In this document: in pieces, positions 1-6,224 of the stretch
Position numbering within the stretch: the first letter of the stretch is position 1
How the letters are laid out: each line of letters begins with the position of its first letter
From: JBFHER01 sp041584055
Lineage (GTDB): Bacteria; Bacteroidota; Bacteroidia; Bacteroidales; UBA5342
Direction of reading: 5' to 3'
NCBI GenBank assembly: GCA_041584055.1
Contig: JBFHER010000122.1
Location: forward strand, 1-10,908
Length of the DNA stretch: 10,908 nt
The notes under the pieces: model-generated
Told to the model about the DNA's origin: nothing
Databases searched by the model: none
The model's input: the letters and a program-made list of their open reading frames with translations, nothing else
Made by a program: the position numbers and the translations under genes

Positions 1-306
1 AATGCCAAATTTCCCTTTGCGACAGGTGTATAACACTTCAAATCCGTCTGAACGAACAACAAACTCAGTACAATCCTTGTGAGGTTTTAAAATCCCAACG
101 TACACGGGTGTTTCAAGATTGTCGTAGTGAATCACATAGGTATCAACTTCCTGGCCATCAACCACCATGTGATTGGCTGCTTTTTTTAACCAGTATTTAC
201 CCATGTCGGATTGAGAATAACCAACCACTGTTGTCGCAGATAATGTAAAAGAGGACAAAAGAACAAGTGCAAAAATTACGCTTAAAATTTTTCCTGATGT
301 TTTCAT
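1..306 (-). CDS. Secreted protein of unknown function, C-terminus off the left edge
   Basis: An open frame runs from an ATG at 306 to the window edge with no stop, giving the first 102 residues of a longer protein. Residues 1-24 form a typical Sec signal peptide: a lysine-containing start (MKTSGK), a hydrophobic stretch at about 7-20 and a likely signal peptidase I site after Leu-Ser-Ala (22-24). The mature part is polar and soluble-looking, with two cysteines (79 and 95) that could form a disulfide in the periplasm. I do not recognise the family. The coding reality rests on the signal peptide, the uninterrupted frame to the edge and a promoter -7 box about 40 bases upstream of the ATG. There is no clear Shine-Dalgarno, which is common in Bacteroidota. 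It lies about 490 bases beyond the MerR-type gene on the same strand, so it is probably its own transcription unit. A surface or periplasmic role is inference only. Confidence 0.7.
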   Translation of the reverse strand, partial: MKTSGKILSVIFALVLLSSFTLSATTVVGYSQSDMGKYWLKKAANHMVVDGQEVDTYVIHYDNLETPVYVGILKPHKDCTEFVVRSDGFEVLYTCRKGKFGI

Positions 307-344
307 GACAATTGATTTTTAATTTGTTGTTTTCATTTACGATT

Positions 345-352
345 CAAATTTA
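345..352 (-). promoter_or_regulatory. Candidate Bacteroidota -7 promoter box for the secreted protein
   Basis: The minus strand reads TAAATTTG, an exact match to the Bacteroidota sigma-ABfr -7 consensus TAnnTTTG. It lies 38 bases before the ATG at 306. The -33 position is weak: TCTG (plus-strand 371-374) at an 18-base spacing, one mismatch from TTTG. The position relative to the start is plausible, but a 6-base consensus can occur by chance. Confidence 0.45.
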
Positions 353-795
353 AGGCACCTTCGCTTTTAACAGAACGAATTATCCGTGAGCTGTTTCTAA
401 TTGTCGGTTGTTGGGGGTGGGGTTTGAGAAGAATTTTACCGACTTTTTAGCGACTTTTACCGAAGGAGGCATGATATGTGTGGGCAAAAGCGGAGAAAGC
501 AGGATTACTGAAATGGCAGAATAAAATTGAAAACACGAAAGTACGACCTCTTTATATTGGAAGTATGATTTCCCGGGGGCACTCAGGGGTTAAGGGGATG
601 TAATTTGAGCTCATAATCGTGTGAAAACCGATAGGCGTTGTTGTTGCTCAAACGTCAAGTATAGCGCAGCTTTATCAACGAAAATTCTATCTGTTCCCCA
701 AAACAGGTGAGCGTGTGAAAATAATGCGAAACCAGGGTATAACGGTTTGTGGATGCACTCAGGTGAGAATAATTATACGGTCGTCTGCATCGATA
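353..795. other. Non-coding stretch, no convincing gene
   Basis: I see no gene here on either strand. The longest open stretches (about 75 codons on plus from 624, running antisense into the regulator gene, and about 54 codons on minus between roughly 615 and 775) lack a supported start and show no family I recognise. A G-rich run lies at about 411-424. Two copies of TTTTACCGA (434-442 and 455-463) sit 21 bases apart around a similar GACTTTTTAGCGA. The stretch could be decayed sequence between two transcription units, but I cannot show what it decayed from. No good terminator for the upstream minus-strand regulator gene is visible. Confidence 0.5.
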
Positions 796-1161
796 TCAGA
801 CATCACTTTTTTCAAGTGGAGAATCCTGAAGCGCATCACGGATGTCAATTAGCTCTGAACGAATCTGTTGCAATCGTTTGATGATTTCAAATGTGTTTAT
901 TGTTTGTTCTTTATTTTCTCTAAGCTTTTTCTGAACGCCCTGCATGGTCATTCCTTTTTCCTTTAAAAGATGATAAATGAGATGCAGATTATCAATGTCT
1001 GTTTTTGTGAAGTGGCGATCTCCCTTTTTGTTTTTCAGGGGCTTTAGTATGTCAAATTCATTTTCCCAGTAACGCACTGTGGATATTTTAACCCCAAACA
1101 TATCCGCTGCTTCCCGAATGGAATAATATATTTTTTCTATTTTGGGTTTCTTGTATGGCAA
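796..1161 (-). CDS. MerR-family transcriptional regulator
   Basis: This 121-residue protein is a short MerR-type DNA-binding regulator. Residues about 12-80 form the winged-helix MerR domain: YYSIREAADMFGV (helix-turn-helix, 12-24), the STVRYWENEF recognition segment (27-36), then the wing with KNKKGDRHFT (43-52) and a second helix pair ending in GMTMQGVQKKL. The remaining 35-40 residues are a charged helix, probably the dimerisation coiled coil; there is no room for a ligand-binding domain and no metal-binding cysteine. The start is taken as TTG at 1161, because the frame meets a stop just upstream with no ATG between, because AAGGA lies upstream at a suitable distance, and because Bacteroidota homologues begin with a similar MPYK-like segment. 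It follows the M23 peptidase gene after 12 bases in the same reading frame, so the two are almost certainly one operon. The ligand and targets are unknown; autoregulation of the shared divergent promoter is possible. Confidence 0.88.
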   Translation of the reverse strand: MPYKKPKIEKIYYSIREAADMFGVKISTVRYWENEFDILKPLKNKKGDRHFTKTDIDNLHLIYHLLKEKGMTMQGVQKKLRENKEQTINTFEIIKRLQQIRSELIDIRDALQDSPLEKSDV

Positions 1162-1173
1162 GGTCTGTATCCT

Positions 1174-2148
1174 TTAATCAAATGTTTGACCATGATTGGA
1201 TGCGATGCGAATCATTTCCTCGTATTGCTCCGGAGTAAGATCCATGTAGTAGAAATCTTTTGGGTTGATGGCTTTTCCTTTGTAGTGAACCTCATAATGC
1301 AAATGAGATCCGGTAGAACGGCCCGTATTTCCAACAAATCCAATCACATCGCCGCGCTTTATTTTTTGATTCTTTTTTACATTGAACCCACTCAGGTGAG
1401 CATAAAGTGTTTGGTAGCCAAACCCGTGATCTATCACGATGTAATTTCCGTAGCCGGATCGTTGTTGGCGCACGAGATTGACAATTTTTCCATCGCCACT
1501 GGCATAAACATCGGTACCGGTTGGTGCAGTGAAATCCATGCCATAATGGAATTTTCGAATTTTCTCGATCGGGTGGATCCGATATCCCCAACCAGAAGCA
1601 GTACGCGTTAGGTCTTTATTTGATAAAGGCATAATTGCAGGAATGGACTGCAACATTTTCTCCTTGTTGCGAGCTAATTCAACAATCTCGTCAAAGGATT
1701 TACTTTGAATGTAGAGTTGTTTTTTGAGGATGTCAAGTTTCTTTTTCGTGTCAATCACCAGTGTGGCGTTGTCCAGATCCTTTAGATGCTCATACCTGTT
1801 TGTACCACCAAAACCTGCTTTACGAATGGAAGAAGGAATAGGATCCGCTTCAAAAACAGCACGGTAGATCTTGTCGTCACGCTTTTGTAATTCTTCAAGT
1901 CGCATGGAGACTTCATCCAGGTCCTGATTCATCAGTTCAAGCTGCGCTTTTAAGCGGGCATTCTCATGACGCTGATTTTTCAATTTGGGAGATTCTACAT
2001 AGGTGAAGAGTAGCCCTGCAATGCCGGCGCCAAGAATCAAACTGGAGGTAAAATAGATGGCAATTCGCTTGAGCAGATATTTCCAGCCCCGGGCGACTTC
2101 TTTGTAGCTAAGTGTTTCGGTATCAAAATGATATTTCGCTTTCGCCAT
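1174..2148 (-). CDS. Membrane-anchored M23-family (LytM-type) metallopeptidase
   Basis: This 324-residue protein is an envelope peptidase of the LytM/M23 family, which cleaves peptide cross-bridges of peptidoglycan or, in EnvC/NlpD-like proteins, activates amidases. A short cytoplasmic N-terminus leads to one transmembrane helix at about 27-50, then a charged coiled coil at about 52-95, a linker, and the catalytic domain from about 180 to 300. The zinc and catalytic residues are all visible: HYGMD (H201, D205), YAHLS (H251) and HLHYE (H282, H284). An intact active site suggests a working enzyme rather than a degenerate activator. The topology places the catalytic domain in the periplasm, tethered to the inner membrane. 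The ATG at 2148 is preceded by AAGGA at good spacing and by a near-perfect Bacteroidota promoter. It leads a two-gene operon with the MerR-type regulator and is divergent from alaS, an arrangement I recall as recurrent in Bacteroidota. The natural substrate cannot be read from sequence. Confidence 0.92.
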   Translation of the reverse strand: MAKAKYHFDTETLSYKEVARGWKYLLKRIAIYFTSSLILGAGIAGLLFTYVESPKLKNQRHENARLKAQLELMNQDLDEVSMRLEELQKRDDKIYRAVFEADPIPSSIRKAGFGGTNRYEHLKDLDNATLVIDTKKKLDILKKQLYIQSKSFDEIVELARNKEKMLQSIPAIMPLSNKDLTRTASGWGYRIHPIEKIRKFHYGMDFTAPTGTDVYASGDGKIVNLVRQQRSGYGNYIVIDHGFGYQTLYAHLSGFNVKKNQKIKRGDVIGFVGNTGRSTGSHLHYEVHYKGKAINPKDFYYMDLTPEQYEEMIRIASNHGQTFD

Positions 2149-2173
2149 TTAGAATCCTTTTTTCACTAATTTC

Positions 2174-2204
2174 TCTGCAAAATTAATTATTTCAGCTAAC
2201 TTTG
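2174..2204 (+). promoter_or_regulatory. Candidate promoter toward alaS, overlapping the divergent promoter
   Basis: On the plus strand TAACTTTG (2197-2204) matches the -7 consensus TAnnTTTG exactly. A TCTG at 2174-2177, one mismatch from the -33 TTTG, sits 19 bases upstream. Transcription would begin near 2211, giving alaS a leader of about 205 bases with a terminator-like hairpin in it. Nearer the gene I found only one-mismatch boxes (TAGGTCTG at 2322-2329, TAACTTTA near 2379) without a -33 partner, so this is the best candidate, although alaS could use another promoter. Confidence 0.5.
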
Positions 2205-2208
2205 CAAA
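2178..2208 (-). promoter_or_regulatory. Promoter of the M23 peptidase-MerR operon
   Basis: On the minus strand a TTTG at 2208-2205 is followed after exactly 19 bases by TAATTTTG (2185-2178). This matches the Bacteroidota consensus TTTG-N19-21-TAnnTTTG in both elements. The predicted transcript would start near 2171, leaving a leader of about 22 bases that carries the AAGGA ribosome site before the ATG at 2148. The -33 element lies inside a 14-bp palindrome, and the whole promoter overlaps a candidate promoter on the opposite strand. Confidence 0.7.
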
Positions 2209-2211
2209 GTT
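2198..2211. repeat. 14-bp perfect palindrome in the divergent promoter region
   Basis: AACTTTGCAAAGTT is its own reverse complement. It covers most of the plus-strand -7 box and all of the minus-strand -33 TTTG. Part of the symmetry follows from two TTTG elements facing each other, but the arms extend beyond them (AAC/GTT). It could be an operator for a dimeric regulator such as the neighbouring MerR-type protein; that link is inference. Confidence 0.55.
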
Positions 2212-2249
2212 CTAAAAAATGGGCACCTGAGAAGCTGCTTGGCGCTGAT

Positions 2250-2277
2250 GGCCGGATGATTCATCCGGTTGTTTTTT
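2250..2277 (+). terminator. Intrinsic terminator-like hairpin in the presumed alaS leader
   Basis: CCGGATG (2252-2258) pairs perfectly with CATCCGG (2262-2268) around a 3-base loop, with two possible G-U pairs extending the base, and is followed at once by TTGTTTTTT (2269-2277). This is the form of a Rho-independent terminator acting on plus-strand transcripts. No plus-strand gene lies upstream in the window, so it would either stop transcripts from the promoter at 2174-2204 after about 65 bases (attenuation of alaS or a short RNA) or block antisense readthrough. No T-box features or alanine-rich leader peptide are evident. Confidence 0.6.
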
Positions 2278-2417
2278 GAGTGTTAAAACGTGTGGTGCTA
2301 ATTCGCTCATACAGCAGAATATAGGTCTGTTTTGCTTGTTTTATTAATGCATGTGTGAATGAACGAAAAGGATGTTAATAACTTTATTTATTGATTACAG
2401 AAAAGGATTATAATTAT

Positions 2418-5039
2418 ATGAAAACCGCAAAGGAAATTCGGAACGCCTTCAAATCGTTTTTTAAGGAAAAGGGACATGAAATTGTATCTTCTGCACCCAT
2501 GGTGATCAAAGATGATCCGACTTTAATGTTTACAAATGCCGGAATGAATCAGTTTAAGGACATCTTTCTTGGCAACCGACCTAAAACGTTTGACCGGATT
2601 GCGAATTCCCAGAAATGTCTCCGGGTTTCCGGGAAGCATAACGATCTTGAGGAGGTGGGGCACGATACCTATCACCATACAATGTTTGAAATGCTTGGGA
2701 ACTGGTCTTTTGGCGACTATTTTAAAAAAGAAGCAATCGACTGGGCCTGGGAATTTTTGGTGACAACCATGGGCATAGATCCAAATCGATTGTATGCCAC
2801 GGTTTTTGAAGGAGATGAAGTGGATGGCCTTGGGCGCGATGACGAGGCAGCTGAATACTGGGGGAAATATTTACCGAAAGACAGAATTATCAATGGAAAC
2901 AAAAAAGATAATTTCTGGGAAATGGGAGAATCCGGTCCTTGTGGTCCATGTTCTGAGGTACATGTAGACATCAGGGATGATGAGGAACGAAAAAAAATAT
3001 CAGGGTTGGAACTGGTTAATCAGGATCATCCACAGGTGATTGAGATATGGAACCTTGTATTTATCCAGTATAACAGACTTGCCAGTGGCGTGCTGGAACA
3101 GTTGCCCGCACAACATGTGGATACAGGAATGGGGTTTGAGCGTTTGTGTATGGTGCTGCAGGGTGTAAAATCAAATTATGATACGGATGTTTTTCAGGCG
3201 TTGATTCAGGAACAGGGAAAAATAAGCGGTTTGAATTATGGAGACAATAAGGATGTGGACATTGCCATGCGCGTTGTGGCTGATCATGTTCGCACCATTG
3301 CATTTTCAATTGCTGATAATCAGTTGCCTTCCAATAACAAAGCGGGTTATGTGATCCGACGGATATTGAGACGGGCTGTAAGGTACGGATATACATTCCT
3401 GGACCAGAAAAAGCCTTTTATACATCAATTAATTCCAGTTTTAATACAGGTGATGGGGGAAGCATACCCAGAGCTGGAAAAGAATAAAGTGCTTATTACA
3501 AAAGTTATCAGGGAAGAAGAGGAATCCTTCTTAAGAACCCTGGAGACCGGGATTAAAATGCTCGAAAAAATAATTCAGGAAACAAAAGCCAGTGACTATC
3601 GAGTGGTTTCAGGAAAAGTGGCATTTGAGCTTTACGATACATATGGGTTTCCCCTTGATTTAACGGAGTTAATCCTGAAGGAAAATGAGCTGGTTGTCAA
3701 CCGCCGTGAGTTTGATCAGGAAATGGATCAGCAAAAATCACGTGCGCGAAATGCAGCAGCCTTGGAAACCGGGGATTGGCAGATTGTAATGAACGATGAT
3801 GTGGAAGAGTTTGTGGGCTATGATTTTTTGGAAGCAGATGTGAAAATTACCCGTTATCGTAAAATCAAGACCAAAGGAAAGGAATTGTATCAACTTGTAT
3901 TTAATATAACACCGTTTTATGCCGAAAGTGGAGGTCAGGTAGGTGACACTGGTTATATAGAAGCAGAAGGAGAGAAGGTGAGTATTTTAGATACCAGGAA
4001 GGAAAATAATCTGATTGTACATATTGCCAAACAATTGCCAGGCAATGTGTCTGCAACTTTTAATGCGGTTGTTCATTCTAAAAATCGTCAGTTAACTGCA
4101 AATAATCACAGTGCGACGCACCTCTTACATGAAGCCTTGCGGGAGGTGCTTGGGAACCATGTGGAGCAGAAGGGATCGCTTGTTAACCCAGACTATCTGA
4201 GATTTGATTTTGCCCATTTTCAGAAAGTGACTGCAGATGAATTGACACGGGTGGAACGCATTGTCAACCAACGCATCAGATCCAATTATAAGCTGGAAGA
4301 ATTCCGTGATGTGCCAATAAAGAAGGCCCAGGAAATGGGTGCGATGGCGTTGTTTGGAGAAAAATACGGTGATGTGGTTCGTGCTATTAAGTTTGGAAGT
4401 TCAGTTGAATTGTGTGGTGGAACCCATGTGAAAGCTACGGGAGAGATTGGGTTTATTAAAATTATCTCCGAAGGATCAATCTCATCAGGCATCAGAAGAA
4501 TTGAAGCATTGACAGCCGATAAAGCTGAAGATTTTATGCATGAACAGTTTGAAATGCTGAACATTGCGCGTGAATTGATGAATAATCCTGCAAATCTCCA
4601 AAAATCAATGGAGAGTTTTCTTCAGGAAAACACAGAACTGAAAAAGAAGGTGGATCAGTTTGATAAGGAAATGCTTAAAATGGAAAAGCATAAACTTACA
4701 GAATCTCTTGTTGCAGATGGAGGGGTGAATTATATCACAGGGATTGTAGATGTTTCCAATGCAGGCGCTTTAAGAGATCTGGCTTTTCAATTGAAAGGTG
4801 AAATTGAAAATCTCGTGTGTATCCTTGGATGTAATGTTTCTGGTAAACCCGGTCTTGCAATTATGATTTCAGATGAGCTGGCGCAGGAAAAAGGCTGGCA
4901 TGCCGGCAATACAATTCGGGAAGCTGCAAAAGAAATAAAAGGTGGAGGAGGAGGACAGCCCTTCTTTGCCAGTGCAGGGGGAAAAGATCCTAAAGGATTG
5001 GAACGAGCCCTGGAAAAGGCGAAAGAAATACTTAGTTAA
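2418..5039 (+). CDS. alaS: Alanyl-tRNA synthetase
   Basis: A class II aminoacyl-tRNA synthetase that charges tRNA-Ala with alanine in the cytoplasm and hydrolyses mischarged Ser- or Gly-tRNA-Ala. It has 873 residues, the usual length. The catalytic domain is clear: DPTLMFTNAGMNQFKD (33-48), the motif 2 region with SGKHNDLEEVG and HHTMFEMLGNWSFGDYF (about 71-102), and GMGFER of motif 3 (237-242). The editing domain carries the metal ligands HSATH (H564, H568) and CGGTH (C666, H670), followed by the SSGIRRIEA segment. A coiled coil lies at about 720-755, and the C-terminal C-Ala domain has GGGGGQP (842-848). I place the start at the ATG at 2418; a frame extension from TTG at 2391 adds nine residues not seen in relatives, whereas MKTAKEIRNAF aligns with known N-termini. 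The gene is divergent from the M23-MerR pair and followed by a strong terminator. No key residue is missing. Confidence 0.99.
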   Translation: MKTAKEIRNAFKSFFKEKGHEIVSSAPMVIKDDPTLMFTNAGMNQFKDIFLGNRPKTFDRIANSQKCLRVSGKHNDLEEVGHDTYHHTMFEMLGNWSFGDYFKKEAIDWAWEFLVTTMGIDPNRLYATVFEGDEVDGLGRDDEAAEYWGKYLPKDRIINGNKKDNFWEMGESGPCGPCSEVHVDIRDDEERKKISGLELVNQDHPQVIEIWNLVFIQYNRLASGVLEQLPAQHVDTGMGFERLCMVLQGVKSNYDTDVFQALIQEQGKISGLNYGDNKDVDIAMRVVADHVRTIAFSIADNQLPSNNKAGYVIRRILRRAVRYGYTFLDQKKPFIHQLIPVLIQVMGEAYPELEKNKVLITKVIREEEESFLRTLETGIKMLEKIIQETKASDYRVVSGKVAFELYDTYGFPLDLTELILKENELVVNRREFDQEMDQQKSRARNAAALETGDWQIVMNDDVEEFVGYDFLEADVKITRYRKIKTKGKELYQLVFNITPFYAESGGQVGDTGYIEAEGEKVSILDTRKENNLIVHIAKQLPGNVSATFNAVVHSKNRQLTANNHSATHLLHEALREVLGNHVEQKGSLVNPDYLRFDFAHFQKVTADELTRVERIVNQRIRSNYKLEEFRDVPIKKAQEMGAMALFGEKYGDVVRAIKFGSSVELCGGTHVKATGEIGFIKIISEGSISSGIRRIEALTADKAEDFMHEQFEMLNIARELMNNPANLQKSMESFLQENTELKKKVDQFDKEMLKMEKHKLTESLVADGGVNYITGIVDVSNAGALRDLAFQLKGEIENLVCILGCNVSGKPGLAIMISDELAQEKGWHAGNTIREAAKEIKGGGGGQPFFASAGGKDPKGLERALEKAKEILS

Positions 5040-5042
5040 TCC

Positions 5043-5070
5043 AAGCCCCGTCTTTGTTACGGGGTTTTTT
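5043..5070 (+). terminator. Rho-independent terminator after alaS
   Basis: CCCCGT (5046-5051) pairs with ACGGGG (5059-5064) around a 7-base loop, followed by six T (5065-5070) and a further T-rich stretch. It begins 4 bases after the alaS stop and ends 12 bases before the transporter start, so any alaS-driven expression of the transporter depends on readthrough. Confidence 0.88.
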
Positions 5071-5081
5071 ATTTTTATCAG

Positions 5082-6224
5082 ATGGTTCATTTATCACGTT
5101 CGGTACGACAACATCCCATGTACTTGTTTTTGTTATTGCTAACTGTTTCTATGGCAGTGGGTTTTCAGGGATGGCGAACACTTTTTAATAACTTTGCAGT
5201 GGAGGAGGCAGGATTGAATGGACTTCAGGTGGGAACTGTGCAGTCTGTTCGTGAGATTCCCGGTTTTCTTGCTGTTGCCGTTGTTTTTATCTTACCTTTT
5301 ATAAAAGAGCATAAGCTTGCCGTTTTAAATGTCGTTCTTTTGGCAATAGCGGTGGGTGTGACCGGTTTCTTTCCGTCATTTCTGGGGCTTATGGCAACCA
5401 CACTTGTGATGTCCATCGGGTTTCACTACTACGAAACACTGAACCAGTCCTTAACACTTCAGAGCTTCTCAGGGATTGATACAGCCATGGTGTTGTCTAA
5501 ATTTAAAAGTGTTGCGGCTCTTACAAATGTAAGCATTGGGGCAATCATTCTGGGACTGGCGTATTTATTTCCGTACAAATGGATTTATTTGCTATTGGGA
5601 TGTTGCATTTTGCTGGTGGTGATATTCCTGCTTCTAAAAGTGAAGATAAAAGAACCAGGCGTCCCTCAGCATAAAAAAATAATTATACGCAGAAAGTATT
5701 GGTTATTTTATACCCTGAATTTTCTGAGTGGTGCCCGACGACAAATTTTTGTTGTGTTTGCTGTTTTTATGCTGGTTGAGAAATATGCCTTTACGGTTCA
5801 GGAAATCACAATCTTGTTTGTTTTAAACAATTTGATAAGTTGGCAATTGAATCCATACATGGGAAAATGGATCAATCGTTTTGGTGAACGACGGATGTTG
5901 AGTCTCGAATACATCAGTCTATTTGTAATTTTTCTGGGATATGCGCTGGTTCAAAACAGATGGTTTGCAGGGAGTCTTTACATCCTTGACCATGTGTTTT
6001 TTGGTTTCTCAATAGGAATCAATACTTATTTCAAGAAAACTGCAGATCCAAAGGATATCGCGCCATCTATGGCAACAGGCTTTACAATTAATCATATCAT
6101 GGCTGTTGTAATTCCCGTAATGGGTGGAGCACTCTGGTTGGTAAACTGGCGGATTCCATTTCTGGTAGGAGCAGGGATTGCCCTTGTGTCGCTCTATTTT
6201 GCACAAAAAATTCGCTTACGCTGA
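5082..6224 (+). CDS. Major facilitator superfamily (MFS) transporter
   Basis: This 380-residue inner-membrane protein has the hydrophobicity pattern of a 12-helix MFS carrier: about six helices in the first 185 residues, a basic cytoplasmic loop at about 186-206 (KVKIKE ... KKIIIRRK), and about six more to the end. The second half opens with SGARRQIF (216-223), a feature I recall from an uncharacterised MFS subgroup. GKWINRFGERRML (261-273) fits the charged MFS loop motif between helices 8 and 9. The substrate cannot be predicted. The start at 5082 is the first ATG after the alaS terminator; an in-frame ATG at 5118 (MYLFLLLL) is an alternative that would remove 12 residues. No promoter box is visible between terminator and start, so it is probably expressed by readthrough from alaS or from a promoter I cannot see. 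Its 3' end overlaps the convergent sugar transferase gene by 9 bases. Confidence 0.88.
   Translation: MVHLSRSVRQHPMYLFLLLLTVSMAVGFQGWRTLFNNFAVEEAGLNGLQVGTVQSVREIPGFLAVAVVFILPFIKEHKLAVLNVVLLAIAVGVTGFFPSFLGLMATTLVMSIGFHYYETLNQSLTLQSFSGIDTAMVLSKFKSVAALTNVSIGAIILGLAYLFPYKWIYLLLGCCILLVVIFLLLKVKIKEPGVPQHKKIIIRRKYWLFYTLNFLSGARRQIFVVFAVFMLVEKYAFTVQEITILFVLNNLISWQLNPYMGKWINRFGERRMLSLEYISLFVIFLGYALVQNRWFAGSLYILDHVFFGFSIGINTYFKKTADPKDIAPSMATGFTINHIMAVVIPVMGGALWLVNWRIPFLVGAGIALVSLYFAQKIRLR

Noticed and set aside
471..524. 17-codon frame on plus preceded by an AGGAGG-like sequence
   Set aside because: The ribosome site looks good, but the peptide is tiny, no promoter is seen, and Bacteroidota rely little on Shine-Dalgarno; probably chance.
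579..763. GCACTCAGG twice (579-587 and 755-763)
   Set aside because: Nine bases, only two copies, no related structure; compatible with chance. A similar CACTCAGGTGAG inside the peptidase gene is also most simply chance.
624..851. About 75 open codons on plus running into the regulator gene
   Set aside because: No supported start, no family resemblance, and antisense to the regulator's 3' end.
1186..1611. 141-codon open frame on plus
   Set aside because: It is antisense to the conserved catalytic domain of the M23 peptidase and has no recognisable family; the minus-strand frame carries all zinc-binding motifs.
2205..2417. T-box riboswitch upstream of alaS
   Set aside because: The leader has a terminator but I could not see a specifier loop or the conserved T-box sequence, and T-boxes are essentially a feature of Gram-positive bacteria.
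2391..2417. Nine-residue N-terminal extension of alaS from a TTG
   Set aside because: The ATG at 2418 gives the conserved N-terminus and usual length; the extra residues have no counterpart in relatives I know.
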